The notes beneath the pieces were generated by a model that worked only from the letters and a program-made list of their open reading frames with translations, did no database searches and was not told where the DNA came from. Made by a program: the position numbers and the translations under genes. From positions 258,220 through 322,219 of the forward strand of contig JADJVW010000063.1 of the NCBI GenBank assembly GCA_016710365.1: 64,000 bases of DNA. Reading direction: 5' to 3'. The stretch comes from Candidatus Caldilinea saccharophila. Lineage in GTDB: Bacteria > Chloroflexota > Anaerolineae > Caldilineales > Caldilineaceae. Within the stretch, counting starts at the first letter, position 1. Each line of letters opens with the position of its first letter. Shown in pieces: positions 10,634-23,452 of this stretch.

Positions 10634-11920
10634 TTACGGATACACCTTGAGCGGCGAGGTGACGTTGGGATTCCACTCGTTCGTATCGACGATTTCATAG
10701 ACGGCGATCTTGGGATCGGCGCAGTCACCGTTCGGATCACAGGTCAAGTTACCGGTCAGCCCCTGGAAATCCTTGGTGGCAGCCAGCACATCGCGCAGCG
10801 CCTGGCGTCCGATCAACAGCGTGTCGCCATCCTGCACGGCCACCTGCTTGATGGCATCGATGAAGAGCATCGTCGCATCGTAGGCGTGGGCGTGGTAGGT
10901 GCTCATCGGCGGCTCGCCATAAATATCCTGGTATTTCTGAAGGAATTCCTGGTAGGCGTCGCCAAACGCGCTGAAGTCCGGGCTGCTCAGATACATGCCT
11001 TTGGCGGCTCCACCAGCCGCGTTGACAAAGTCCGGCGAGAAAAGACCGTCGGCGCCCATCAGCACCACATTTTCCAGCCCCGGCACTTCCTTGGCCTGGG
11101 CGGTGACAAAGCCGCCTTCGGCAATGAAGATCGGGTAGTAGATAGCCTCAGGCGCGGCCGCGGCAACCGTCGTCAGCACGGGGCGCATATCGGTGTCGCC
11201 GATGTTCACGGCCTGCTCGGAGACAAGTTCGCCACCCAGCGCCTTGTAGTTTTCGGCGAAGGCGTTGACCAGACCCTGCGCGTAGACGGAACCGTCATGG
11301 ATCGTGGCGGCTTTGGTCAGACCCAACTCGTTGAAGACAAACTCGGCGGCAACGCGACCCTGCACCTTGTCATTGTGCGCGGTGCGGAAGTAGCCGGCGA
11401 CGCGCTTGGCCGGATCCGTCAGATCGGGCGCAGTGTTGGAAGGCGAAATGATGCTGGCGCCAGCGTCGCTCAGGATCGGCGCACCGACGCGCGCTTCACT
11501 CGAACAAGTCGTCCCCACCACCGCAAACACGTCCTTGTTGGAGGCAAGCTTGGCCGCCGCGGCCTGGCCGCCTTCTGGCGTGCAGCCCGTGTCTTCCCCG
11601 ATGATCTCGATCGGGTGACCGAGCAATTCGCCGCCCGCGTCGCTCACAGCGATCTCCATGCCGCGCTGGGAGTCGATGCCCAACGAGCCGTTCGGACCGG
11701 AAGTCACCATGGCATAGGCGATCTTGATCGAATCGCCGGGCAGCACTTCGACGCAGCCCAATGCGTCGGTGCAGGCGCCGGTGGCGGGTGCAGGCTCAGC
11801 GGCTGTCTCACCGGCGGCTGCTTCACCCGCAGGCGCGGCAGGCGCGGCGGCCTGGGTGCAAGCCGCCAGCATCAAGGCAGCAATGACAAACATCACAATC
11901 CACGAGATACGAAAACGCAT
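10634..11920 (-). CDS. livK: Branched-chain amino acid ABC transporter substrate-binding lipoprotein LivK, copy 2
   Basis: Start MRFRISWIVMFVIAALMLAAC with AGGAG 8 nt upstream, 428 residues. The lipobox LAAC places the lipid-modified cysteine at residue 21, followed by an Ala/Pro/Glu-rich linker. The binding domain matches copy 1 over almost its full length, including 'ISPSNTAPDLTDPAKRVAGYF' and 'NIGDTDMRPVLTT', so a tandem duplication is clear. Divergence suggests different ligand ranges. No second permease set is present, so both copies probably feed the LivHMGF complex. Confidence 0.92.
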   Translation of the reverse strand: MRFRISWIVMFVIAALMLAACTQAAAPAAPAGEAAAGETAAEPAPATGACTDALGCVEVLPGDSIKIAYAMVTSGPNGSLGIDSQRGMEIAVSDAGGELLGHPIEIIGEDTGCTPEGGQAAAAKLASNKDVFAVVGTTCSSEARVGAPILSDAGASIISPSNTAPDLTDPAKRVAGYFRTAHNDKVQGRVAAEFVFNELGLTKAATIHDGSVYAQGLVNAFAENYKALGGELVSEQAVNIGDTDMRPVLTTVAAAAPEAIYYPIFIAEGGFVTAQAKEVPGLENVVLMGADGLFSPDFVNAAGGAAKGMYLSSPDFSAFGDAYQEFLQKYQDIYGEPPMSTYHAHAYDATMLFIDAIKQVAVQDGDTLLIGRQALRDVLAATKDFQGLTGNLTCDPNGDCADPKIAVYEIVDTNEWNPNVTSPLKVYP

Positions 11921-12169
11921 AGGACAAAACTCCTTTGTGTGCAATCTCAGCAATTCACGCCGTCTGCACAAAAACGCCAAGCACGCCCAGAATGGTCTCC
12001 GGTTTTGTAGCTTGACGTATTTCTGAAAGAAAATCGTGAACTGCTGATTGTGAAAATATAAAATACGGCGTGAACTATAGCACACGTGCAGCAAAGTGCT
12101 GAATTTTGAGAGTAGTTTGCTTCTCATCTTTGCATTGCTGTGGTAGACTCCTGGACTGTGTATCAGCCA

Positions 12170-12766
12170 ATGATTGTGGGGCTGACCGGCAATATTGCCA
12201 CTGGCAAGAGCACGGTGCTGGCCTATTTGCGTCACAAGGGCGCCCATATCCTCGACGCCGACCAATTGGCGCATGTCGCATTGGCCGCGGGCGGCCCAGC
12301 ATACGCCGCGGTGGTGGCGGCGTTTGGCGATAGCATCGTGGCGGAAGATGGGCAGATCGACCGGCGCGGTCTGGGGCGCATTGTTTTTGCCGACGAGGAA
12401 GCCCTGCGCCGGCTGGAAGCGCTGGTTCACCCGGTGGTCTTTCAACTGGCGCAGACCGAACTGGCCAACACCACAGCGCCGGTGGTGATCATCGAAGCGA
12501 TCAAACTGCTTGAATCAGGGCGATTGCTGACGCTCTGTGACGAAATCTGGGTAGTTACGGCTGATCCCGCGGTGCAGATGGAGCGGCTGCTTCACCAGCG
12601 CGGCATGACCACAGCAGAGGCGCATCAGCGGATGGCGGCGCAGTCGCCGCAGCGCGAAAAGCTCAGACATGCCACGCGCGTCATCGAAAATAATGGGGCC
12701 GAGGCAGCCCTGTACGCACAATTAGAGGTCATCTGGTCTGAACTGCTTGCCAAACAGACCATGTAA
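12170..12766 (+). CDS. coaE: Dephospho-CoA kinase
   Basis: Start MIVGLTGNIATGKSTVLAYL carries the P-loop GNIATGKS at residues 7-14; an upstream in-frame start at 12140 adds only ten unconserved residues. The protein has 198 residues, the usual family length. 'ILDADQLAHVALA' matches the substrate-binding DAD region and 'HPVVF' the conserved H-P motif. It phosphorylates the 3'-OH of dephospho-CoA, the last step of CoA synthesis. It is the first gene of a plus-strand run with dnaJ, prmA and rsmE. Confidence 0.92.
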   Translation: MIVGLTGNIATGKSTVLAYLRHKGAHILDADQLAHVALAAGGPAYAAVVAAFGDSIVAEDGQIDRRGLGRIVFADEEALRRLEALVHPVVFQLAQTELANTTAPVVIIEAIKLLESGRLLTLCDEIWVVTADPAVQMERLLHQRGMTTAEAHQRMAAQSPQREKLRHATRVIENNGAEAALYAQLEVIWSELLAKQTM

Positions 12767-12779
12767 ACTGGGTTTGTAG

Positions 12780-12974
12780 ATGATGGAACCGATCAAACGT
12801 TTCTGGAACGAACACGCCGTGCTCTCCAATTGGCTTGTACTGACGATTGGCATGGTGGTGATCCTTTACTTCAGCGCCCGCCATGTGGGGTTTGAACCGC
12901 TCCAATGGGCGGCGTTAGTCGCTGCAACCGTGGCGCTCGCCGGTCTCTGCGCCTGGATTATCAACTGGGAATGA
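12780..12974 (+). CDS. Small membrane protein of 64 residues, unknown function
   Basis: The gene lies 13 bp after coaE and 25 bp before dnaJ. The sequence shows two hydrophobic segments, about residues 17-35 (NWLVLTIGMVVILYFSAR) and 41-61, separated by a short charged turn, so it is probably a two-span protein with both ends on the same side. Two adjacent ATG codons can serve as the start. It is not recognised as a named family. Tight packing inside the operon and the lack of any overlapping alternative support it as real. Confidence 0.6.
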   Translation: MMEPIKRFWNEHAVLSNWLVLTIGMVVILYFSARHVGFEPLQWAALVAATVALAGLCAWIINWE

Positions 12975-12999
12975 AAATTTTAGCAACCGATCAATAAAT

Positions 13000-14133
13000 A
13001 TGGATAAACAAGACTATTACGAAGCCCTGGGGGTGCCGCGCGACGCCACCAAGGATCAAATCAAAAAAGCTTTTCGCAAATTGGCGCAGCAGCACCATCC
13101 CGATGTCAGCAAGTCGGATGACGCCGGCATTCGCTTCAAGGAGATCAACGAAGCGTATCAAGTGCTCGCCGATGACGAGAAGCGCGCGGTTTACGATCGC
13201 TACGGGCACGCCGGCTTGCAAGGCGCGGCAGGCGGCGGCTATAGCGCCGACATGAGCGGCTTTGGCGATCTGGGCAGCATCTTCGAGGAGTTGTTTGGCG
13301 GCTTTGGACGCACGGCCGGCGCCTCGAACCGTCGTCAATCGCGCCGCGGCGCGGACCTGCGCGCCGACATTCGCCTGAGTTTTGAGGAAGCAATCTTTGG
13401 CGCGGACCGAGATATGGAGATCCCGCGCATGGAAGCCTGCGACCGCTGCCACGGCGTCGGCGCAGAGCCGCCCACCGCGCCGGTTGTCTGCGCCACGTGC
13501 AACGGCAGCGGCGAAGTCAAGCGCCGTCAGCAAAGCCCGCTGTTCGGCACGATTGTAACTTCCACGCCTTGTTCGACCTGCAACGGCGTGGGGGAAGTAA
13601 TCCCTTCGCCCTGCACGAAATGTCGCGGACGCAAATACATGCGGGTGACGCGCAAACTCAGCGTCAAGATTCCGGCCGGCGTCGACGAAGGCACGCGCAT
13701 CCGATTGGCGGGCGAAGGCGAAGCCGGTCAATTTGGCGGGCCGCCCGGCAATCTTTACGTCGTCGTGTCGGTCGAGCCGCACCGATTCTTCGTGCGCGAC
13801 GGCAGCGACATCTTGCTGGAACTGCCTATCAACGTTGCGCAGGCAGCGTTGGGCGCCACCATCAAGATCCCAACGCTCGAAGGCGAGACCGAGACGATCG
13901 AAGTACCCTCAGGCACGCAGACCGGCGCGCAATTTCGCAAGCGCGGGCTGGGCGCGCCGCATCTGCAACGCAACGGACGCGGCGATATGCTCATCACCAC
14001 GCGCGTCGATGTGCCGTCCAAGCTGACCGCCGAGCAAAAAGAACTCTTCCGCCAACTCGCCAAGAGTTTTGGCGACGACACGACGCGGGAAGAGTCCAAA
14101 GGCTTTTTTGACCGACTTTTCGGCGCGGATTAA
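13000..14133 (+). CDS. dnaJ: Chaperone protein DnaJ
   Basis: The protein has 377 residues. It has a J domain with HPD at residues 33-35, a Gly/Phe-rich segment (about 68-110), and a cysteine-rich zinc domain with four CxxC repeats: CDRCHGVG, CATCNGSG, CSTCNGVG and CTKCRGRK. The C-terminal substrate-binding and dimer domain contains 'VVVSVEPHRFFVRDGSDI'. It stimulates DnaK ATPase activity and delivers unfolded proteins. No dnaK or grpE is nearby, and this dnaJ is in a mixed housekeeping operon. Together with prmA and rsmE downstream this is an order seen in several Gram-positive-like lineages. Confidence 0.95.
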   Translation: MDKQDYYEALGVPRDATKDQIKKAFRKLAQQHHPDVSKSDDAGIRFKEINEAYQVLADDEKRAVYDRYGHAGLQGAAGGGYSADMSGFGDLGSIFEELFGGFGRTAGASNRRQSRRGADLRADIRLSFEEAIFGADRDMEIPRMEACDRCHGVGAEPPTAPVVCATCNGSGEVKRRQQSPLFGTIVTSTPCSTCNGVGEVIPSPCTKCRGRKYMRVTRKLSVKIPAGVDEGTRIRLAGEGEAGQFGGPPGNLYVVVSVEPHRFFVRDGSDILLELPINVAQAALGATIKIPTLEGETETIEVPSGTQTGAQFRKRGLGAPHLQRNGRGDMLITTRVDVPSKLTAEQKELFRQLAKSFGDDTTREESKGFFDRLFGAD

Positions 14134-14136
14134 AAT

Positions 14137-14222
14137 TAAATAGGAGATTGGAGATTAGGAGATTGAACTACACGGTCTCTCCAATCTCCAATCTCTTAAT
14201 CTCTTAATCTCTATTCTCTTCT
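14137..14222. repeat. Second copy of the GATTGGAGATT inverted repeat (family A)
   Basis: The left half reads AGGAGATTGGAGATTAGGAG and the right half TCTCCAATCTCCAATCTCTT, its inverse, around a short unrelated core. It matches the repeat at 4165-4264. It lies in the dnaJ-prmA gap and could form a hairpin in the mRNA. Confidence 0.7.
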
Positions 14223-14236
14223 CTCAACCAACTCCT

Positions 14237-15226
14237 ATGTCCAACACTGCCATCCTGGAAATCTCCGTCGAGTGCGACGCCGAAGCCGCCGAAGCGGTCA
14301 GTGAATTGTTCAACCGCTTCAACGGGGGCGATTATGACGCTGACAGCGAAGCCGGCGAGGCAAGCGGCGGCGGCGCGGTGATCGAAACCAGCGGTTACGA
14401 CGATTTCAACGAGCCGCTCGCCAGCGAATTTTGCATCGTCGTGAAGACCTATCTCAAACCAGGCGCCCGCGGCGAGCAGATCCGCCGGCAGATCGAGGAA
14501 GGGCTGTGGTTTCTCTCGCGCATCTATCCCATGCCGGAGCCGCGGCTCCAGTGGCTGCGCGAGGAGGATTGGGCCAACGCCTGGAAGCGCTTCTACAAGC
14601 CGCTGCGCGTGGGCCGGCATATTTTGCTCAAACCCAGTTGGGAAACCGTCGCCATTGCGCCCGACGACATCCTGGTCGAGCTCGACCCAGGCATGGCCTT
14701 TGGCACCGGGCTGCATCCCAGCACGCGCCTCTGCATCGCCGCGCTGGAAGATGTGGTCAAGCCTGGAGATGTGGTGCTGGATGTGGGCGCGGGCAGCGGC
14801 GTCCTCTCTATCGTGGCCTACAAGCTGGGCGCAGCCTCGATTCTGGCGACCGACATCGACCCCATCGCCGTGGAGGTGACGCAAGAAAACGCGCGGCGCA
14901 ACGCCGTACCGCTTGCCGCGCAGCCAGCCATAACCATGGCGCCGGGTATCACCGTGCAGCTTGGCAGCGTGCCGGAAGCCATGCATGGCCGCTTTGACAT
15001 CGTCGTCGCCAACATTTTGGCCGAGGTGCTGGTCAAACTCTTCGACGCCGCGTATGAGTATCCGCCGCTGGCAGAGCCGCTCAAGTCAGGCGGGCTGCTG
15101 ATCCTGGCCGGGATCATTGCGGAGCGCGCGGATCTGGTGATCGACGCCGCACAGCGTCACGGCTGCACGCTGGTCGACCGCAAGCAAGAGGGCGACTGGG
15201 TGGCGCTGGTCGTGCGCAAGGAATAG
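14237..15226 (+). CDS. prmA: Ribosomal protein L11 methyltransferase
   Basis: The protein has 329 residues. An N-terminal substrate-recognition domain (about 1-115, with 'EEDWANAWKRFYKPLRVG') precedes a Rossmann methyltransferase domain. The SAM motifs are 'AFGTGLHPSTRLC' and 'VLDVGAGSGVLSIVAYKLG', and the catalytic-domain segment 'DIVVANILAEVLVKL' is characteristic of PrmA. It trimethylates lysines and the N-terminus of L11. An acidic, glycine-rich stretch at residues 35-55 (DADSEAGEASGGG) is an unusual insertion. rsmE follows after 9 bp. Confidence 0.93.
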   Translation: MSNTAILEISVECDAEAAEAVSELFNRFNGGDYDADSEAGEASGGGAVIETSGYDDFNEPLASEFCIVVKTYLKPGARGEQIRRQIEEGLWFLSRIYPMPEPRLQWLREEDWANAWKRFYKPLRVGRHILLKPSWETVAIAPDDILVELDPGMAFGTGLHPSTRLCIAALEDVVKPGDVVLDVGAGSGVLSIVAYKLGAASILATDIDPIAVEVTQENARRNAVPLAAQPAITMAPGITVQLGSVPEAMHGRFDIVVANILAEVLVKLFDAAYEYPPLAEPLKSGGLLILAGIIAERADLVIDAAQRHGCTLVDRKQEGDWVALVVRKE

Positions 15227-15235
15227 AGCCAGACG

Positions 15236-16000
15236 ATGAAGGATGCCGCATGGACGGCGCGCCACCGCTTTTTTCTGGATGCGCCCCTGCGTGTGGGCGA
15301 TGCATGTTGCCTCGATCCGCTGGCGCATCAACTTGTGGCGGTGCTGCGCCTTGCGCTGCAAGACACGGTCGTCCTCGTCAATGGCGACGGCTTTGAATAC
15401 TGCGCTATCTTGACGACCCTCACAGTGCGCCAGGCAAGCGGACAGATCACTGCCATGCGCCCGGTTCACACCGATCCTCGCATTCACCTGACGCTCTACC
15501 AATGCACACTCAAACAGGACAAATTCGAGTGGGTGCTCCAGAAGGGCACGGAGCTGGGCGTGTCGCGCTTTGCGCCCGTGGTCAGCCGCCGCAGCGTCGT
15601 GCGACCGGCGGCGGCGTTGCGCACCAAATATGCACGCTGGCGCGCGATCCTGCGCGAGGCGACCGAGCAGTGCGGCCGGACGCGCCCACCCATGCTGGAC
15701 GAAGCCAGCGAGTGGAGCGAGCTGTCCCTGCCGCCAGGCGCCCACGGCTTTATCGCGTGGGAGGCTGCCGAGGATGCTCCCTCCTTGGGCGACGCCGCAG
15801 CCGCCGTCATGACAGCAGCGGGCGCACAGCCGCCGCCACCGCTGGCGCTGCTGGTCGGCCCGGAAGGTGGGTTGACGCACGACGAGGTCAACCATCTGGC
15901 TGCGCACGGCTGGCAGGTAGTGACGCTGGGGCCGCGTATCCTGCGCGCCGAGACGGCCGCACTCGCCAGCATTGCCGTGCTGATGGAACGCTGTGAGTAA
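15236..16000 (+). CDS. rsmE: 16S rRNA (uracil1498-N3)-methyltransferase
   Basis: The protein has 254 residues. It has the RsmE pattern of an N-terminal PUA-like domain followed by a SPOUT methyltransferase domain. Diagnostic segments are 'QDKFEWVLQKGTELGVSRFAP' (the QK.TELG motif), 'EQCGRTRPP' and 'LLVGPEGGLTHDEV' (knotted SAM site), ending with 'LGPRILRAETAALASIAVL'. It methylates U1498 in the decoding region of 16S rRNA. The prmA-rsmE pairing is common in bacteria and supports both calls. Confidence 0.94.
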   Translation: MKDAAWTARHRFFLDAPLRVGDACCLDPLAHQLVAVLRLALQDTVVLVNGDGFEYCAILTTLTVRQASGQITAMRPVHTDPRIHLTLYQCTLKQDKFEWVLQKGTELGVSRFAPVVSRRSVVRPAAALRTKYARWRAILREATEQCGRTRPPMLDEASEWSELSLPPGAHGFIAWEAAEDAPSLGDAAAAVMTAAGAQPPPPLALLVGPEGGLTHDEVNHLAAHGWQVVTLGPRILRAETAALASIAVLMERCE

Positions 16001-16021
16001 TCAACCCACCGCGACGCGCTT

Positions 16022-16051
16022 TTGACGCATAACACACTTCATAGCTATAAT
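16022..16051 (+). promoter_or_regulatory. Promoter of trxB
   Basis: TTGACG (16022-16027) and TATAAT (16046-16051) are 18 bp apart, close to the sigma-70 consensus. The predicted transcript starts near 16058, about 55 nt before the trxB ATG, which has AAGGAG at 7-nt spacing. Confidence 0.75.
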
Positions 16052-16112
16052 GCACTATAAAAAATGTAGTACTGGATAGACGATTTAGCCAAGTAGCAAT
16101 AAGGAGTCAAGC

Positions 16113-17159
<1,047 letters not shown>

Positions 17160-17220
17160 GCAGCCGTTTGAACATGGCGGTTCCGCGGCGGAGCCGTCTA
17201 GCGGCGGCGATTCATCCGCC

Positions 17221-18802
<1,582 letters not shown>

Positions 18803-18818
<16 letters not shown>

Positions 18819-18870
18819 CGCGGATTTGGCTGATACTCGCAGATAAAATCCGCGTCATCTGCGTCCTATT
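18803..18870. terminator. 25-bp hairpin at the murJ stop (family B repeat)
   Basis: AATAGGACGCGG... at 18803-18827 pairs with 18846-18870 with a single mismatch, around an 18-nt loop. The left arm overlaps the murJ stop codon. It probably terminates murJ transcription. It belongs to the same sequence family as 387-455. Confidence 0.7.
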
Positions 18871-19010
18871 TCCACCCGGCGGAACAGGGGCAATTCATCC
18901 TGAAGTGAAGCGAGGTTTGCGCGGAGTGGGGGATCGCGTAGATAATTAGGTTTCGAGATGATGCGTCTATTTGAATTTTGGGTCGAGTTTGATCAGAGAA
19001 GGATCTCGCC

Positions 19011-19283
19011 ATGACTGTCAATAAATCAAGACCCCCGGCAAAGGGAAAAAGTTCGGCCAATCCGAGCAATTATAGCCAGCTCTACAAACAGAGCGAACAG
19101 AATGCCGTGCAGGGGAAGGCTCCAGCGTCAGCAACGGTCGTGCAGCCGACGACTACCCAGCGCACCTCCGCCGAGGTCGACTGGAGAACCGAGTACGGCT
19201 ATGTCTTCAAGGATCTGCGCTACCTGTTGCTGGTTTCTATAGGGCTTTTTGCGGTAATCGTCATGCTCGGCTTTTTCCTGTAA
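19011..19283 (+). CDS. Small single-span membrane protein of 90 residues, unknown function
   Basis: AAGGA lies 8 nt before the ATG. Residues 1-55 are polar and rich in Ser, Gln, Lys and Thr without structure-forming pattern. Residues 56-68 (DWRTEYGYVFKDL) form a short conserved-looking motif and residues 70-90 a single C-terminal transmembrane helix. The topology suggests a tail-anchored protein. Its 3' end overlaps the 3' end of the minus-strand gene by 23 bp. No named family was recognised. Confidence 0.6.
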   Translation: MTVNKSRPPAKGKSSANPSNYSQLYKQSEQNAVQGKAPASATVVQPTTTQRTSAEVDWRTEYGYVFKDLRYLLLVSIGLFAVIVMLGFFL

Positions 19284-19937
19284 TCGCGCGCTTAGCGGCC
19301 GGCTGGGCGAGCAAGAGCCACGTCGTGGCGTGCACCGCCCAGCACAACCAGAAGTTGCGCGTGTAAAAAAACAGGATCGACGTCATCACCAAGATGGCCG
19401 CCTTTACAAAACGGCGCAGCGCCGTGGGCTGATACGCCAGCGAGAACGGTAAGGCGATCAGCGCCGCAATCCAGATCGACCAATAGCCTGGCACATCCAG
19501 CGGCAATTGTAGAATTCCTAGCACTTCCGCCACAGCGCTGCGCAGAAAGCACCAAAACCACTCTTCAGCTCCGCTTATCGCTATCGCTGCGAGCAAACTC
19601 CCCCAGGTAAGGGGCATGAGCGCCGCCCTGTCCTGCACCGCTTCTCCACTGGCCAACAATGACACTCTTGCGACGCCAGCCAGCCCAATCATCACAAAGG
19701 CCAACCCGATGCCGAGGCGCAGGCTCACGATCCAATCCACATACACAATCCCCATCAGGCGCGGCGAGACGCCGCCGGTGATCAACGCCAGGTAAGGCAG
19801 CAGCACCCAGCACCCCACCATACTCCACAGCCGCACATCTGGCGCTAGATAGGGACGGATTCCCAGCACGACTACGCCAGCCAGCAGTGTGATCACCAGC
19901 CAAAAGCCAGGGACATGAAAGCTCAGGAAGGCGTCCA

Positions 19938-19938
<1 letters not shown>
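19261..19938 (-). CDS. Polytopic membrane protein, possibly a degenerate CPBP-type intramembrane protease
   Basis: The start MDAFLSFHVPGFWLVITLL overlaps the mutase stop as TAATG, so translation is coupled to that gene; the product has 225 residues and about seven hydrophobic segments. 'SGAEEWFWCFLRSAV' resembles the EExxxR motif of CPBP (CAAX protease and bacteriocin-processing) proteins, and 'RNFWLCWAVHATTW' resembles their histidine motif. The arginine expected after EExxx is a cysteine here, so activity is uncertain. The family call is tentative; the membrane nature and coupling are directly visible. Confidence 0.6.
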
Positions 19939-21628
<1,690 letters not shown>

Positions 21629-21801
21629 GGCTTCTCCCTTTTATCATTACAGCCGTTGTGCGTCTTCATTTTCCATGAAATGGAGATTGTCGCCAAGCCT
21701 GCTTGCGACTGCGCACGCGTCATCCTCTGTGTTTGACGCCGCGGCCTAGAGAATCCATACTACAACGCATCATCCGCTGTCGATTAGGGAGCACACACGA
21801 C

Positions 21802-23424
21802 ATGGACATCCTGGAATCACGCATCGACCCCAACAGCCCAGAGTTTGCCGCCAATGCAGCGTATCATCAAGGATTGGCGGAAGAGCTGCGTACACGCCTG
21901 ACGCAGATGGCGCGTGGTGGCGATGACAAGGCGCAGCGTCGCCATGCCGAGCAGGGCAAGCTTTTCGTGCGCGAGCGCATCGACCGCCTGCTCGACCCCG
22001 GTTCGCCCTTTCTGGAACTGTCAGCCCTGGCCGCATGGGAGATGTACGAGGGTGACGCGCCCGGCGCGGGCATCGTGGCGGGCATCGGTCGCGTCGCTGG
22101 CCGCGAATGCATGGTCGTCGCCAACGACGCTACGGTCAAGGGCGGCGCCTACTTTCCCATGACCGTCAAGAAACATTTGCGCGCCCAGCAAATTGCACTG
22201 GAAAACTGCTTGCCCTGTATCTATCTGGTCGATTCGGGCGGCGCTTTTCTGCCGCTGCAAGATGAAGTCTTCCCAGATGTGGATGACTTTGGCCGCATCT
22301 TCTACAACCAGGCCGTGATGAGCGCAACCGGCATCGCCCAGATCGCCGCGGTCATGGGTTCGTGCACCGCGGGCGGCGCCTACGTGCCGGCCATGAGCGA
22401 CGAGGCCATCATCGTCAAAGACACCGGCACGATCTTCCTGGGCGGCCCGCCACTGGTCAAGGCCGCGACCGGCGAAGACGTCACGGCCGAGGAGCTGGGC
22501 GGCGCCGATGTGCACACACGCATCTCTGGCGTAGCCGATCACTTCGCCGCCGACGATGCCCAGGCTCTCCAGATCGTGCGTGATATCGTGGCGACGCTCA
22601 ACACGCGCAAGCAGGTGGAGATGGACCTTGCGCCGCCCGAAGCGCCGCGCTACGACCCGGCGGAGCTCTACGGCGTGCTGCCCGCGTCCTTCAAGGTGGC
22701 GTACGATGTGCGCGAGGTGATCGCCCGCCTCGTTGATGGCAGCCGGCTGCGCGAGTTCAAGTCGCGCTATGGCGAGACGCTCGTCTGTGGCTTTGCACGC
22801 ATCTACGGCTATCCGGTCGGCATCGTCGCCAACAACGGCATCCTCTTTAGCGAGTCGGCGCTCAAGGGCGCCCATTTCATCGAACTTTGCGCTTCTCGCC
22901 AAATTCCGCTACTCTTTTTGCAGAACATTACCGGCTTTATGGTGGGCAAGGAGTACGAAACGCGCGGCATTGCCAAGGATGGCGCCAAACTGGTGCACGC
23001 CGTCGCCAATGCGCGTGTGCCCAAGTTGACGGTGATCATCGGCGGCTCCTTTGGCGCCGGCAACTATGGGATGTGCGGCCGGGCTTACAGCCCACGCTTG
23101 CTGTGGATGTGGCCGAACGCACGCATCAGCGTGATGGGCGGCGAGCAGGCAGCCAACGTCCTCCTCACCGTCAAGCAGGAGCAAGCCGCGCGCCTGGGCA
23201 AGCCGCCGCTGACGCCGGAAGAGCAGGAAACCTTCAAGCAACCCATTTTGGACAAGTACGAACGCGAAGGCAATCCTTATTACGCCACCTCGCGGCTGTG
23301 GGACGACGGCATCCTCGACCCGGCCCGAGACGCGGCAGGTGCTGGGATTGGCGCTGTCAGCCTGCTTGAACGCCCCGCTGGAAGCAACAAAGTTTGGCAT
23401 CTTTCGCATGTAGCGCAAAGCTAA
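21802..23424 (+). CDS. mccB: Acyl-CoA carboxylase carboxyltransferase subunit, methylcrotonyl-CoA carboxylase beta type
   Basis: The start MDILESRIDPNSPEF gives 540 residues, the usual length; GGGAG lies about 10 nt upstream. 'LPLQDEVFPDVDDFGRIFYN' closely follows the methylcrotonyl-CoA carboxylase beta pattern. The second carboxyltransferase half has 'FLQNITGFMVGKEYE' and 'GGSFGAGNYGMCGRAY'. It transfers CO2 from biotin to an acyl-CoA, probably 3-methylcrotonyl-CoA from leucine. No biotin carboxylase or biotin carrier gene is in the window, so the holoenzyme partner is elsewhere. It is transcribed divergently from the mutase, which shares the 170-bp regulatory gap. Confidence 0.85.
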   Translation: MDILESRIDPNSPEFAANAAYHQGLAEELRTRLTQMARGGDDKAQRRHAEQGKLFVRERIDRLLDPGSPFLELSALAAWEMYEGDAPGAGIVAGIGRVAGRECMVVANDATVKGGAYFPMTVKKHLRAQQIALENCLPCIYLVDSGGAFLPLQDEVFPDVDDFGRIFYNQAVMSATGIAQIAAVMGSCTAGGAYVPAMSDEAIIVKDTGTIFLGGPPLVKAATGEDVTAEELGGADVHTRISGVADHFAADDAQALQIVRDIVATLNTRKQVEMDLAPPEAPRYDPAELYGVLPASFKVAYDVREVIARLVDGSRLREFKSRYGETLVCGFARIYGYPVGIVANNGILFSESALKGAHFIELCASRQIPLLFLQNITGFMVGKEYETRGIAKDGAKLVHAVANARVPKLTVIIGGSFGAGNYGMCGRAYSPRLLWMWPNARISVMGGEQAANVLLTVKQEQAARLGKPPLTPEEQETFKQPILDKYEREGNPYYATSRLWDDGILDPARDAAGAGIGAVSLLERPAGSNKVWHLSHVAQS

Positions 23425-23452
23425 TTGCGCAACTATCTAGTGGAGGTCATGT

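Noticed and set aside
23449..23451. ATG as start of the threonine dehydratase
   Set aside because: It is out of frame with the protein; the TTG at 23453 is in frame and well spaced from TGGAGG.
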